From Cryptomeria japonica (lineage: Eukaryota > Streptophyta > Pinopsida > Cupressales > Cupressaceae), in contig NC_081408.1 of assembly GCF_030272615.1 (NCBI RefSeq), positions 203,941,113-204,005,112 on the forward strand: a stretch of 64,000 nt of DNA, read 5' to 3'. The position numbers and the translations under genes were made by a program. The notes beneath the pieces are model-generated. The model was not told the origin of the DNA and made no database searches. It saw only the letters and a program-made list of their open reading frames with translations. Below, one piece after another: positions 35,783 to 48,066 of this stretch. The number at the start of each line of letters is the position of its first letter. Position 1 is the stretch's first letter.

Positions 35783-36977
35783 TGTAGACACTTTAAAATG
35801 TCTCATTGATCATGTACTAATTATTCTTCTAATTGATTAAATAATTCTATAATTATTTAATTAAGTTAATTAATCTTATTCTTCTAATTTCACATTTCCT
35901 CATAATCTTACTAATTATTCTATTTCGTATTCTTTCATCATTTAATAATTTAACTATTTTCTAATGTTAATTAAATATTTAGTATTTAATTAATTCTAAT
36001 TAATTCCCCAATTTAAACAATCTTTATTAGTTAAATTAATTAATTCTTAATTTCTATCTCTTATCATCTAATCATTCAACCCTTTTATAAATATTAATTA
36101 AAGATTTATTGTTTAATTAATTATGATTTAATCCTTTAATTTAAATAATCCATATTATCTAATTAAATTCTATTTCTAAAATAATTAAATAGTTTCTTTA
36201 AATTATTTAATTAACTAATTAATTCTTCTAGTTCTGCAAATTCTAATTTCATATAATTAATTCTTCCAATTCAAATACATGTGCATGATTTCAAAAATCA
36301 AATTCAAAATCAAAGTCAAGTTCTAAATATATTCAAATACTAAATTGAATTTTAAATAAATTCAGCTATTTGAATAAATAAATATTAAATTGAAAATCTA
36401 AGTTAAAGTGCAAGAACATGCTAAATTAATTAATTCAATCAATTAATTAATTAAATCATTTATCTCTCCAATCTCTATTTCCATCTTCTTAATTTCCTCG
36501 AATCATTCTTTTTCTTCCTTCATTTAGCCTTTTCTCAATCAATTGACTCAATTAATCTATTCAATCTATTCAATTTCACCTCTAAATCAATAGTTCAACT
36601 ATTAATTTTCATGTGAGCTCACCTGAGTTCCACCTCTTGATCAATTTGTTCCACCTTTCAATCAATCTTCTCTAATAATCTATAAATTGACCATTCAATC
36701 TCCATTTTCAACAATCACGAACTTTGAATCATTGTGTCAATTGCAGGTTGCCAGCACAATATCTGAGAGCCATCATACCACAGAGAGGAGAAGAGCAATG
36801 GAAGTTATACACAGTCATGGAATAGGGAGTTTTTGATTGATTTAATTTACAATTCCTATTTTTTGCTTCTGTGTTATTTCATTGTTTGTTTGTCTGAATT
36901 CTTTAATTAGATAGGGATTTGTGATTTCCCTTTAATTCTAATTCATATATTTCAAAGATGAATTTTACATGCATACA
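35783..36977 (+). repeat. G2 3' LTR
   Basis: Starts TGTAGACACTTTAAAATG (G1 LTR: TGTAGACACCTAAAAATG). Very AT-rich with many TTAATTAA/ATTAATTA words. A TATA word CTATAAATTG at 36680-36689 matches that of G1. The right end is placed at GCATACA (36977) because it ends in CA, lies about 300 bp past the TATA box as in G1, and the G3 gag text begins just beyond. The end is therefore inferred, not proven by a partner LTR. Confidence 0.7.
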
Positions 36978-36984
36978 ATCTCAC

Positions 36985-39042
36985 TAGGGTCAAGTGTAAT
37001 ACAAGGATCCTTAGGTGTATCTTGTTTTTCTACCATATTAACAAAGTTTGGAGCCATACAAGTGAATTCCTTAGAAGTGAGGATTAGGCATAATCTCAAT
37101 AACGTTAGAGGTATGAGATGGCAAGGGATCAGTCAAAATATTAAGATTTTGATTAGGAGGAGCACCTGATTTATTCCCATTATCATTTACACCTACCACA
37201 GATAAAGTATTATTATCAATCAAGTTTTGAACCTTATTTTTCAATGCAAAACATTTCTTAGTATCATGACCAGGTTGGCGATGAAATTGGCAAAAGGAAT
37301 TGTTATCAAACTAAGGAGATGCAAGTTTGGAAGGATCAACTTGTTTTATAGGAGTAAGTTTGTTAACAATTATGTGCAATAAATGAGATACAATACTATC
37401 TAAATTTTCATTCAAAGGAGTAAACTTCCTTTCTCTTTGGAAAAATTTATAAACAGAAGGCACACCTGTTGTAGCATTCACATGGTTGTTGTTGATTGGA
37501 TCATTGAATTTGATAAAGCATTTTGTTCATTTGAATTTCACAAACGGTATTTGAACACTCTCCCCCTTATCACTCAAAGCCATAGGAGTGGATTGCTTCA
37601 TTTGACTCATAGACAGTTGATAATTTTGGAGTGTTGCGCACAACTGCAGAAAGGAAGTAAACTCAAACATGAGAATATTTTCCTTGATATCTTTTTGTAA
37701 ATTAGAAATGAAAATTCTATGAATATCATTATCAGGCACATGAAAAGAAATTTGAGCACACAAATACTTATATCTACCAATGAAATGAGTCACTTTTTCT
37801 TTAACAACTTGTTTACAATGCATTAAATCAGTCAAATTGATTTTAGGACCAATGTTATTTTGAAATTGTTGGTTGAAAGAATTTGCCAATTGTTGAAAGG
37901 AAATGATAGAATAAAAAGGTAGAGAGAAATACCATTGTAAGGCCTTATCTCTTAGTGTTCTTGTAAACAATTTTGCAAGCACTTGTTGATCATAAGCAAA
38001 ATCAGTACACAACATTTGGAATGTTTTGACATAGGTAAGAGGATCACCTTTTCCATTATAGAGTTCCAATTGAGGGATCACCACATGTTTAGGTGGCATG
38101 ACTTTAACAATATGAAGATAAAGTGGGCTCACAACATCAAAGGTGGCCACACTAAACTTGGATCTGACTCATGGAAGTAATTTGTTGTTGTAAGGATGAC
38201 ACCGTTTGAGCAAGATTGTTGATTGTCATTTTGGTGGAAGAATTGATGTTAGACATAGGTGATAGAGAAGGTGGTGTGATGTTGTTGAAAGAAGGCATGG
38301 ACTAAGAATAAGGAGGTGGGACATTATTATAAGTAGGCATTGGTGATGATTGGGTAGAAAAAGGGACACTTAAATGAGAAATAAAATTGTTGAAGGAATT
38401 ACCCCCTTGTGTCACACTGATTGGTTGAGGAATAGTAGGAACACTCATAGAGTACATAGGTATTGATGGAGGATTAAATGAAGAAGGGGGATTTCCCCCA
38501 AGGCCTATGGTTGTAGGAATCAAATTTTGAGTTGAAGTAGCCATGATGTTAGATGTGAAAGTAGGAATACTAATCATAGGATTAGTCAAAGGAATAGAAG
38601 AATTGAATTGTGTTGAAGGTTGTGAGTAACCTAGGGTTTCGGCACAAATCTTAATAGGCATGATATTAGATTCAATAATATGTGCAATTCCACATAATAT
38701 ATCAATTATATTCTTATCACTTTAAAGCATGCGTTTAAGACCTTCAATCAATGGAAGAGCTTCACTATTAGGGTATTCTTGGGATATCCATTGTTGATAG
38801 CTATCAAATTGACTATCCAATGTAGAAATTTGATCTAAAGAAACCCTAGTTAAAGCCTTTTCTTCGTCATGGGATCCATCAATATGCATATGATTAGGAT
38901 GGGAAGAATTATCATGATCCTCATTAAAGAAGTCACTCAAATTAGGCTCCATCTCCTCTGTAATTAAACCTTGGGAAGCCTTAATTCTAATGCTTCGTCT
39001 AACGGGGATAGGATAGGTAGGACTAATGGTTGTAAAACTCAT
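36985..39042 (-). pseudogene. G3 gag
   Basis: ATG at 39042, M-S-F-T-T-I-S-P then R-R-S-I-R-I-K, followed by an acidic segment and a Pro/Ser/Thr-rich part (38300-38660). The capsid domain (37600-38110) reads P-Q-L-E-L-Y-N-G-K-G-D-P, A-L-Q-W-Y-F-S-L-P and F-N-Q-Q-F-Q-N-N-I-G. A knuckle-like C-Q-F-H-R-Q-P-G-H-D-T-K-K-C lies at 37250-37300. Stops at 38722 and about 38300; a frameshift near 38155; further stops near 37312 and below 37100. The sequence is clearly different from G1/G2 gag, so it is a separate family. Confidence 0.85.
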
Positions 39043-40145
39043 GCACTAGAGGGAAAATTTTTATTTTGAATTGTAGAACAAAGCTTACAAAATTGAGTAA
39101 TGCAAAATTCAAGAAAATAACGATTACACAATTTGAACTTTGTTGGAGGAAGAAGAGGACACAATTTCCAAAAATGAAAGGAAATTGGAATTTTAAAATT
39201 AGGGCCAAGGGGATACCACTTAATTTTAAAATTAGAATTTTTAAAATCACGGCAAACAATTATTAACTGCTTGATTTTAAAATTTTCTTGTAAGTCGAAA
39301 TGTTGAATATTGAAGGTATTTTCGATTATAGAGGGATCAAACATCGATAAAATTAGCCAATCTTCTGGATTTAGGCTAGTAAATACAGTCATAATAGTCT
39401 CCCAAAATTTCAAAAAAAAAGTTGAGGACCATGGCAGGAACGCACATGGTCCGACCAACTTTTTTTTGAAATTTGCAGGGATGAATATTATGATGATTTT
39501 AAAGCTAATCCCAAAAAATTGGTGAATTTTAGGATCTCTATATGGGTGAAATGAAGGCACAAAGGTGAAAATAGGACCTTATTAGGGTTTTGAAGAAAAT
39601 GAGGAATTGAATTGCAATTTTGAAAAGGGTCAAACCTAATGGATAGGGACACCCTAGAAAATGTTTAGAAATTTTAATGTAACTAAAATTGATTTGAAAT
39701 TCACACAAAATCCAATTAATTTTAAAAATTGGGGTTTGATGACCTAACCACTTAATTTTAAAATTTGAATTTTGGGAAAAAGGGGCAAAATTGAAAATTT
39801 GAATTTTACGATTGAAGACAAATTTGAGAACAATCAGAAATCTGAAAATTAAGTTGAAATCCAATTTTTGCACAAGTTCAATATGATTTTTGAAAATTAG
39901 GGTTTTAACAAGTAACCTCTTAATTTTGGAAATTTGAATTGCAAATTGAACAAGACAATGAGGAAATTGAATTTGACAAACAAAGAAATTTTCAGATCTA
40001 AGATAACCACAAGCAATTTTAACAAATCACAAGTTCAATTTTAATTTTGAAAACTAGGGTTTTTAACAAATTAACCACTAAGTTTGCAGAAAGTTGAAAC
40101 TTGTAAATGAAAAATATGCAATTTTGTTCAAAGGAAAGCATGCAA
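39043..40145 (-). other. G3 leader
   Basis: Between primer site and gag start. The AAAATTNAAATTTNAAAATT-rich sequence gives open frames on both strands that look like composition effects (Phe/Asn/Lys/Ile only). No gene supported. Confidence 0.55.
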
Positions 40146-40161
40146 GATGTTGGGTTCACCA
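40146..40161 (-). other. G3 primer binding site
   Basis: The minus strand reads TGGTGAACCCAACATC, matching the G1 site except for G to A at the eleventh base. It is five bases from the LTR edge, the same spacing as in G1. Confidence 0.8.
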
Positions 40162-40166
40162 AAATA

Positions 40167-43100
40167 TAATGGTGGGAAAATCATGAGTGATAGATCAAGA
40201 GGAAAACTACCCTTTCCCTAAAAGAGAGATGAGAGCTTCACTATTAATTATCCTTCAAGCACTTTTTACCATTACATTAGGAAGAAGGGGAAGAGATAAT
40301 TCACTAGATTGAATCTCTCCACACAAAGATGGCAAATTGAATTATGAATGAATTGGGAATGCTAATTATATCCCATCTTTCCTTTCTTTGATTTGTAAAT
40401 GTAAACGATTAAATTATGTAGTGAAAAAGTGACAAAGAATCGATTGTAACTTGAGATCGGAATATGCGATAAAGTTGTGCACCTAGATCGAGCAGTAAAA
40501 TGTTGAGATGAAGTTGCTATTAGACACAATGCACCACTAAGAGGGGGAGGGGGTGAATCAGTGTTTCTCAAATCTTTTCCCTTTTCCAATCCTATGTGAG
40601 CATAGATCTACCTCAATGCAGATTGACCGGTTAGTGGGGAGACCAATACAAATGCAATCACACAAGGGACATCACATAACACTAGCATATACGAGGAAAA
40701 ACCAAGATGGGAAAAACCTTGGTGAGAAATGATGTTGGAGTCTACTGCTTCAATCCAGCCTCCCAATGAAAACACAGTTACAAAGTTTAGGGCACGAACC
40801 CCTAAATTTAGGGTACGAACCCAAGGAGCTACAACCCCTACCTGATTTATGGGCTACAACCCAAAGGAGGTACAACCCCTACCTTTAGGGCATCTACCCA
40901 AGGAGAACCAACCCCTGCACCGAACTACAAATCAGTGTTCACAATATACACATCAAATACATAAGTAGTTATCTTGTTACAAGTGAATCTTGCAACCTTA
41001 TCATATGTCTTACTCTGCTGGTGAGAGACCTTCTCTGCTACACTGACTCACTCTTCTATTGCTCACTTCTACTGCTTAACTCTCAATGAACTCTACTGGT
41101 ACACTTAACCTCTTCTTCTACTCTATTGGATCTCCACCTTACTCTCTACTCTTCACTAATATAACATTTTGCTAGTTCTTTGTCTTCCTCCTCTGTAGCC
41201 TCCTTCACTTTTGCACTATCAGTATGAACACTATGGGTTGATCTCTCCTACCGGTTGAACACTTCAACTAGGTTCTGGCTCACTCTCACTCACTTCTCAG
41301 ATGCTTGTCAAGCACTGGGCTGATTTTTTCTTACCTACATAAGTATCACACTTTGCAATAGCACAATATTCTTCTATTACAACAACATCTAATAATGTCT
41401 TTTGCCTTCATCTTTATATACTCATTTCTTGCCGAAAGACCATTTCAAAAATAAGGCAGTTAGGGTTTCTTCACCACCCTCAAGGAAAAACCAAATCCAA
41501 TCAGATCTTGTCGGATCTAATCTTTTAGACAACCAGTCTACATAACTTTTCCATTTACGTACCTTCTAGATCATGCCTTCCATCTTTGGTGATCTACTTT
41601 TTATCCTAACAAGAGATCTCTTGGTCAAAACACACAAGATCCGTTGTGTTGTTTCCTTCTTTGCCTTGATCTCCTCAAATGCTCTTAGTTGGCTTGTAGT
41701 TGTCCTTCAGACCTCAAGCCACAAACCCCTCCAACAATATGCAACATGTCTCATGACTTGTGAGACCTTTCTATTAATGTCAACCAACTCTACACCTACC
41801 CCGTCGATGTACCTTTCATTTTTATCTGATACAGGTTCACCACCTCATGCATGTTTTCCATTTCAATCTTGATCTCATGTATTTCCCTCAATTCACCAGT
41901 GGATCCGATGTTAGCCTTCAATTAATTGTCTTTACCTCTTCACACTTATGCACACAATTCATAATAAGAGATAATCTCCACTTACTGGTGGAGTGACACC
42001 TTATCTTCTGCATCCTGCAATGTACTCAAGTGGCTTTCCTGTTTGTGTAGCATCTCTTCAGACAGGCACATGAGATCTGATGTGAGCACATTCACTATGA
42101 GTCATAACATCTCATGATGAATACACCTTTATCACAAACACTATCCAAACACCCTCTGTCTCATCACACAAGTCAGGCACTAACTTGTGTACTGGTGACT
42201 CCACTGGCCACTTTTTCTTGCCTTATTAGTTTTCTGCAACATAAGGTGATATCAAAGATATCACATCCTTTACTCCTTCATAGAAGTGTTTCACATCTAT
42301 CTCTTCTACCGGTAGTCATCCCATACTGGTTGACATCAATGATAACACAATTCCAATAGTCATCTTGCGAATATGAGGAAAAGTTGCCTGCACAGTGGTG
42401 GGAATGTACACGGTCCTTCAAAAAATCCATGAAACAAAAAGGGTTTTTTTGCCTTTGCAAATGGTGCCTGAATTTGAAAGTACAAATGCACACTTGAAAC
42501 CTACAGACATAAAAGAGAGGAAAATGGGTTGGGATTAGGGGTTTGCCTTTAGGTCAAACCCCAATTTTGGAATTAACCAAGTAATAAAAGAAAGTACTTG
42601 CAAGTAGATGTAAATGAAAGAATGAATTGTAAATCACGTCAAGGGAGGTTGTAGTAGCAATGTTGATGGAAGTTCTTGTGGAGAATTGAATTTTGGAATC
42701 AATCTCCTCTTCAATGGTTGAATCCTTGACTTGAATGTAACACCTAGCCTTGAAGGGAGACTTGAGAATGCTCAATGCGGGAAAAGAATGCTTGAATTCT
42801 TGAATGCTCTTGAATTCTTTATCGCTTGTGCATACTCCAATCTTATCCATCTTTAACTTATGCAAATGAGAGGATGAATTCCCCTTAAATACATGTTAGT
42901 GGATTTGATTTTTGTCACAGGATGACATTGTGGGAGTTTCCCACCCAATGCACAACCAACATTGCAACCCTAGGAAGGGTCCTGCCCCAAAATAGGGTAG
43001 TGATAGGGGTGTCATGCCCCTATCCTAGGAGGATAAGGGTACCATGCCCCTATCCAAGAGGGGACAATGGCACCTTGCCTCTATCCTACCCTTTTCTCTA

Positions 43101-43261
43101 GGGAAGAATGTAGACAGAGTGATGCAGAGGCCAAGGAAGAAGTTGTTTTTTCCAAGCTGGGCAATCTCTCGTCTCCAATTAGGCTAGAGGATTTGAGTTC
43201 ACATGCGTGAGGACCATAATGTAGTTGAAAATTGCTAGGGTCACAATTTTATGACACTACA
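40167..43261 (-). repeat. G3 5' LTR, interrupted by copia-type LTR C2
   Basis: LTR pieces 40167-40514 and about 42361-43261. The outer end is TGTAGTGTCATAAAATTG in element sense. The outer piece carries the words AGGGTACCATGCCCCTATCC and GGGTGTCATGCCCCTATCC (42990-43060), also seen in the G4 and G5 LTRs. The next five bases outside (CTTGA, 43262-43266) would be half of the target duplication; the other half is not in the window. Confidence 0.7.
40515..42360. repeat. C2: copia-type LTR nested in the G3 LTR
   Basis: Shares the layout of the C1 and N1 LTRs: an opening near TGCTATTAGACACAATG, then a run of G and GTGAATCAGTG (40540-40565), and a terminal part with TTGACATCAATGATAACA (42330-42347). 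Internally, CGAACCCCTAAATTTAGGG and TACAACCCCTACC words repeat (40790-40920). No coding region or second LTR is seen, so it is a solo LTR or remnant. The ends are approximate and I could not find a convincing target duplication. Confidence 0.6.
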
Positions 43262-43279
43262 CTTGATATCCAAGAACAC

Positions 43280-43600
43280 TCATTCCTTTCCATTGCCAGA
43301 ACCACTAGTAGAGTCAAGTGTTATTTCATCATCCAAATTAGTCACACCTTCCTCATCCACTATGTAGCATGATTTATCTCTAGTTTTCCTATACTCATAC
43401 TTGTTCTGATATCCAGGGTTAGTCTTAAAAGATCTTCTAACTCTCTCTTCAAATCCTGAATTCCTTTTAGGACATCTAGAAGAAAAATGACCTATCTTAT
43501 TACATGCAAAATATTTAAAAGGTGTTTTTCCTTCATACTTACTTCCTATCAGTCCTTTAGGTACTCTTCTAGAAAATAGGGCTTCAAGTTTCTCAACCTA
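43280..43600 (-). pseudogene. C3: Ty1/copia gag C-terminal fragment
   Basis: Open without stops for about 105 codons and ending in TGA at 43280-43282, but with no start codon, so easily missed. It reads L-E-A-L-F-S-R-R-V-P-K-G, then the knuckle Y-F-A-C-N-K-I-G-H-F-S-S-R-C with the first Cys changed to Tyr (43465-43510), and V-D-E-E-G-V-T near the end. C1 has the same order (E-A-L-L-A-K-R-L-P-K-G, knuckle, V-D-E-G-V-T), so both derive from one copia lineage. The G3 LTR begins 19 bases after its stop. Confidence 0.85.
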
Positions 43601-44079
43601 GATAAACTGGTCCATAACCTAGATAAACTGGGACTCAATTTAGGTCCATACACGCTAAGGAAATGATCCCAATCAACCAAGTCTTGAACATGATCACCAT
43701 TAGCATCCTGAATCTCCACTAGAAGTCACACCAACACCACTTATGCATAACATCAAAGATCTTCAACAAAGCTCTGTCGGTGAAACCCTCACCAGAACAA
43801 CAAACCGAGCTTACTAGCATATAGGATAAAACCCAATCACCAGAACAAGACCACCTAACTAAAAATTAATCTTAGTAGCATGAATAAGCCAATTCCATAA
43901 CCCAAACATATTGGATCATAATGGATCATATTGGATCATGATGATCCAATCCAAATAGAAACCAAACAACCTACCCGAACCAGAAAGATACTGGTAAAGC
44001 AACCAAAACAACTAGTGTTTACATGAATGACAAAACATCAATGAAACACATAATAAATTCCTCACAAAGGCCAACATGT
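43601..44079. other. Unassigned sequence
   Basis: No reading frame, LTR edge or family recognised. It has a small cluster of TATTGGATCAT/ATGATCCAAT words (43905-43960), partly inverted. Confidence 0.4.
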
Positions 44080-44188
44080 ATGTATGTATGTGTACATACA
44101 TATACATATATATACGTATACATATATATACATATACATATATATACATATATATATATATGTATATATATACATATATATATATATG

Positions 44189-44230
<42 letters not shown>

Positions 44231-44380
44231 CATATATATATATGTATATATATATGTATATATATATATGTATATATATACATATATATATATGTATATA
44301 TATATGTGTATGTGTGTGTATATATAGTTATGTATATATGTATACATATATGTACAGATATGTGTGTGTGTGTGTGTGTG
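44080..44380. repeat. TA/TG microsatellite, about 300 bp
   Basis: Alternating TATA(C/T) and TATG runs ending in a pure (TG) run at 44360-44380. Open frames here on both strands (Tyr/Ile/His only) are artefacts of the repeat. The G4 LTR starts directly at its right edge, so the target was the TG tract. Confidence 0.95.
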
Positions 44381-45705
44381 TGTAGGGAAAAAAGTAAGAC
44401 TAAGTATGGAAACCCTAATCCCACTCTCATACACACTCATGGAATACAAAAGAGCCTAGGGAGGTAAAGCACATTAGCTACTTCTTATCTGAAAGAGAGA
44501 GCTATGGATTACCTCTTAGGTTTTCTATTCCTTTGTTGTAAATGAGAGAGAAGAATGATACAAAATGTAATCTAACCTAGAAAGAAAGTAAGAAAGCCAA
44601 TCCTAATCTGAAAATTCAGATCAAAGAACAATAGATACACTACTAAAAAGTATGGATCAGAAGGAAAAATTAGATGTGCACCTATGTCTAAAATCTGAGC
44701 AGAAATGTCCAGGACCAGGGTGCCACACCACTGTCATGATTCTGCAATTCTGGAGCTGCAATTGATAGGAGGGATTCTTAGATCTGTAAAGTACTATTCT
44801 ATCAATTCTTACTAACAGAGGGCAGGACCATGGTGCCACACCACTTTCCTGGGCAGGACTAGGGTATCATTCCCCTATCCTTGGCACATTTCTACACTTC
44901 TAAGACTTCTAGGTGGTGTTGATGCCTTTTCCAGATCTGAAACTACTTCTAGATTGTTGTTTCTACACCTACAACTGAAAGGGGAATGTTTGGGGTGGCT
45001 ATATAGGGTTTCACCTTAGTCAAACCCCCATTCTAGTGATTTCCACCTCCATGAATAGTCGATAATGTAGTGAAAATGTGTGTGCAAGAACCTTGTGTTT
45101 ATGCAAGATCCTAAGAATGAAAATAAACAACCTAGAGCAACCTAAAGAGTAAACCATAATTTCTTATAATTGACAAAGTAAATGCTATAAATCCACAATG
45201 CAAAGTGATCTAAAGCATGCATTCGAATCAAAATGAAGCTTATGTAAAGACATGAAAACAACATGAAACCATACACAACCCCAAGGGAGAGGTACAAGCC
45301 AATCATCATTCGATGATCTCCTATTCCTCTTCTACATCTTCAAAATCCCCCAATTGATAAAATGATGCTTGATGAATGTTTGATGGATGAATGTTGAATG
45401 TTGTTGAAGACTTCAAAGGTCTACTCTTTCACTGCAAAGAAGGCTCTTTCTGCTCTAAAAAACCTGCTCTTAGATTCTTAGAAGAAGACCCCTTCAAATG
45501 AAGAAAGAGAGCTCTTAAGTATGAAACCATAGATCTTAATTTCATGTTTAGGCCAACCTAGGATTTTAATTTCCCACTGATACTTTGGGGTTAAGTATTA
45601 TTATATCATAGGATTGTGCTCCTAAAATTTTGGGAAAAGAGGCACGGACCATGTGCATTCCCACCACAGTCAGACCAACCTTTCACCAAATTTTACGACA
45701 CTACA
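44381..45705 (-). repeat. G4 3' LTR
   Basis: 1325 bp. Element-sense start TGTAGTGTCGTAAAATTTGG, end TTTTTTCCCTACA. It is homologous to the G5 LTR at 61927-63526 over its whole length; G5 has about 300 bp extra near 63200-63500. A TATA-like word (minus strand CCTATATAGCC) lies at about 44998-45008. The phrase AGGACCAGGGTGCCACACCAC and a variant occur at 44710-44731 and 44824-44845. Confidence 0.88.
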
Positions 45706-45720
45706 TTTAGCCCCAACTTT
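45706..45720 (-). other. G4 polypurine tract
   Basis: The minus strand reads AAAGTTGGGGCTAAA directly before TGTAGTGTC. G5 has the same place as AAGTGGGGGCTAAA. Confidence 0.75.
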
Positions 45721-46744
45721 AGTGGTCATATGAAACTACATGCAAATGCAAGATAAAGTACAAAAAAGTAAACATCATTTAAAAAAGGATATATCCATAA
45801 GTTGTCGAACGAAGCCCCCAGCAGTATCTGAAAGTACACAGTTAGGAACCACACCCTACAAAACCACATGTTAGATCACAAAATCACCTAATGCTTACTA
45901 ACAGAGGTGATGAAATTCATAGGTAGCTATATCCCACCCCTGTTTTGACTTTCTTATTTGTGAGGTGAAACAGGGTATCGTGTTTTCCACAATAAATTGT
46001 GATAAAGATTGTTATGAAGCAAGTTTATAACAAGGCTTGACTACTCATCCAAGCACATTATGGAAGTAATGCATAGTGAGTGAGAGGACTCATGATTCCA
46101 ACTCCATCGACGGTGTGATAATCAGAGCTTCCTATCTCAAGATATGCCAGATTGAAGAAAAAGTGCAGAAATAAGGGTTTTAACTTAAAAACATTAAGAA
46201 AAAGTGCATAACACATAAATATGAAAGTGACACCTTCATTTGTCACTTTCTAACTTTTTGGCACTATTCACTACAAAGGAGCCCACATACAATCCATCAT
46301 GCCTCGATGCCGACCTGAGCGACCTACACGGATGGAGATCTTGCTCCAATCTGTACTTGTTGACTGACCACTTGACAAGGTGAGTTAACTTTTTCATTGA
46401 CTGCATTTGACTTTTCCATGTTTTCATAGTTTTCAGAAGTGAGGATGTCATCACGTAGTCCCATCTAGGGCCCTCCATTTGGACACCTATGGGTCCTAGG
46501 GCACCATGGTCTCACGAGGGTGCCATCATCCCATCTGGGTTCCATGGTCCTCTCTAAGTGCCATGGTCCTAGTAGGGTGCCATGGTCCCAGTAGGGCACC
46601 CTGGTCCACTTAGGGCACCCTTGTCCTTGTTCAGCGTGACCAACGATGACGCAAGATCAAATGATTAATTCCTAGAAGTGATAGAATGATTGCATTGATT
46701 AGATGATGATATATGATTGGTCAATTATTCATGATAGATTGCTT
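45721..46744. repeat. G4 region between 3' LTR and antisense PMD gene, with GGTGCCATGG array
   Basis: 45721-46220 is homologous to 63541-64000 in G5 and has no gene. At 46485-46630 a unit of about 20-25 bp recurs six or more times (GGTCCTAGTAGGGTGCCAT and variants). The same GGGTGCCA(T/C) and GGACCA words occur in the LTRs of this family. The right edge is a pyrimidine-rich 3' splice-like site TTTTCATTTTGCAG (ending 46756). Position and design parallel the arrays in G1 and G2. Confidence 0.65.
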
Positions 46745-47216
46745 TTCATTTTGCAGAAACTACCATACATCCACGAGCATACCATTGGTCTAACCTTTCA
46801 GAGCCTTTGGGAGTAGATCCCAAGGGTGACAACAAGAGAGAGGGATTTACTAAATGCACTGGGTTTGTGGGATGTGATGACTATGCCGGCTATCTGATTC
46901 CATTCTATGATGTTGATGGCACTGATGGAGAGGTGAGATGTAGACATCTTGACATTCTCACTACCTATGGGGTAGATGACGGTCACCCTTAAGGATGTAT
47001 ACTGCATTCTGCGCCTTCCTATTAGAGGAGAGACTATTTATATCAATCTGATTGGACATAGGAGGATTATAGGAGAGAGCAGGTATATGTGATGGGGAGA
47101 GTGATACATAGAAAGATGAGGGGTAGCATCATGGTCAACTGGCTCCTACACCCTATAGGCGAGGTTCCATTTGTGAGTTGACTCATAATTGCGACCCTTG
47201 CATTAGCTATGTGCCT
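46745..47216 (+). pseudogene. G4 antisense PMD gene, first part
   Basis: Reads rightwards, against G4 pol. From about 46915 the plus strand gives L-M-E-R-stop-D-V-D, L-T-F-S-L-P-M-G-stop-M-T-V-T-L-K-D-V-Y-C-I-L-R-L-P-I-R-G-E, the PMD opening with two stops. After another 200 bp the text is cut by N1 at 47217, with half of the target duplication (TGCCT) at 47212-47216. It is more diverged from the G1 and G2 copies than those are from each other. Confidence 0.8.
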
Positions 47217-48052
47217 TGTTAGCTGCAATGACAGTCCTAAAGACACTAAGAGGGAGGATGAATCAATGTCTAACTGGTTTGTGTAATATTTGAGCTTATT
47301 TATAACTTTGCAACTTAAATTAATATACCGGTAAACAAGCAATAGTGCAGCAAATAGAAATAACAGAGACAACATAAATGCACAACATAACACAAGATGT
47401 TTTGGTGAGGAAACCTGGTGTGGGAAAAACATCAGAGGGATTTGTGACCCACAATATTTACTCACTGGCCAATATGAATAAATATTACTTACAACATGGG
47501 CTTGCACATGCAAGAAGGACAACAACCTAGAGCTCACTGCTCAAAAGAAGAGTCTCATTGACTACAAAATGGATAATTAAATCCAATACGATGTACTGCT
47601 CAAAATAGCATCTGCAATGCTTGACTCAGTACCAGTTTAAGCCTTGACACAAACCTTAACCAAAAACCTTGTCAATGAATGATATTCACCTACATAACCT
47701 ATCTGTCTTATTAAAAAATCTTTTCATTATCTTCTACATAATATTCTTCTATTCCATGCTATTACAAAAATGACTTATTAGATCTCATACATATATGAGT
47801 CTTTACAATACATCATGTCAACTTACAAATAATTAATTACATTTACAATACAATTCACATAAACAAAACTTGTCTCATGTCAGCCTGAGTGCTGGTATGC
47901 TTCATTGCTAGTGTAATCTTGATGTCGGTGAATGTGTCTGTCGGTGCTTGTAGATGATGTCTATGTTGTTGATGAATGTGTAGAAACCTGTTACCGGTTA
48001 GTTGCCATCAATGAAAACATTAACCATTCTCATTGAGTGTAGAATGCCAACA
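47217..48052 (-). repeat. N1 3' LTR
   Basis: 836 bp, matched by 53066-53885 from end to end with several small indels and many substitutions, so the insertion is older than G1. It contains an inverted-type end TGTTAG...CCAACA and the GTGAATCA motif after a purine run (47250-47265). Open frames inside it are chance. Confidence 0.95.
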
Positions 48053-48066
48053 ATCTCCCCCTTTGG
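48053..48066 (-). other. N1 polypurine tract
   Basis: The minus strand reads CCAAAGGGGGAGAT directly before TGTTGGC of the 3' LTR. Confidence 0.85.

Larger units (their letters stand above)
22401..36977 (+). mobile_element. G2: Tat-like Ty3/gypsy element without a recognisable 5' LTR
   Basis: Plus-strand relative of G1 with the same order: gag, protease, RT, RNase H, second RNase H, integrase, A-rich spacer, antisense PMD gene, polypurine tract, 3' LTR (35783-36977). I find no second copy of the 3' LTR upstream, so the 5' LTR was deleted or replaced. The left limit is uncertain; the gag start at 22856 is the first firm point. Frameshifts fall near 24090, 24290 and 26700, and there are many stops, so it is older and more damaged than G1. 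To its right the sequence is G3, which it appears to interrupt or abut. Confidence 0.85.
36985..43261 (-). mobile_element. G3: 5' part of a gypsy element (LTR, leader, gag)
   Basis: Minus-strand element with 5' LTR (40167-43261, split by a copia-type LTR), primer site (40146-40161), leader (39043-40145) and gag (to about 36985). It stops abruptly at the outer end of the G2 LTR, so protease, RT and integrase are missing here; the rest may have been displaced by G2. Its LTR opening TGTAGTGTCATAAAA matches the G4 and G5 LTRs. Confidence 0.8.

Noticed and set aside
39039-39873. Phe/Ile/Lys/Asn-rich frames on both strands in the G3 leader
   Set aside because: Composition effect of AAAATT/AATTTT-rich DNA; no domain and they overlap in opposite strands.
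44012-44467. Several overlapping open frames of 60-145 codons on both strands made of Tyr, Ile, His and Met
   Set aside because: They are translations of a TA/TG microsatellite in several frames; no protein feature.
47067-47537. 156-codon Leu/Ser-rich minus-strand frame with apparent membrane segments
   Set aside because: It spans the junction of the N1 LTR and the G4 PMD gene and is broken in the other LTR copy, so it is not a gene.
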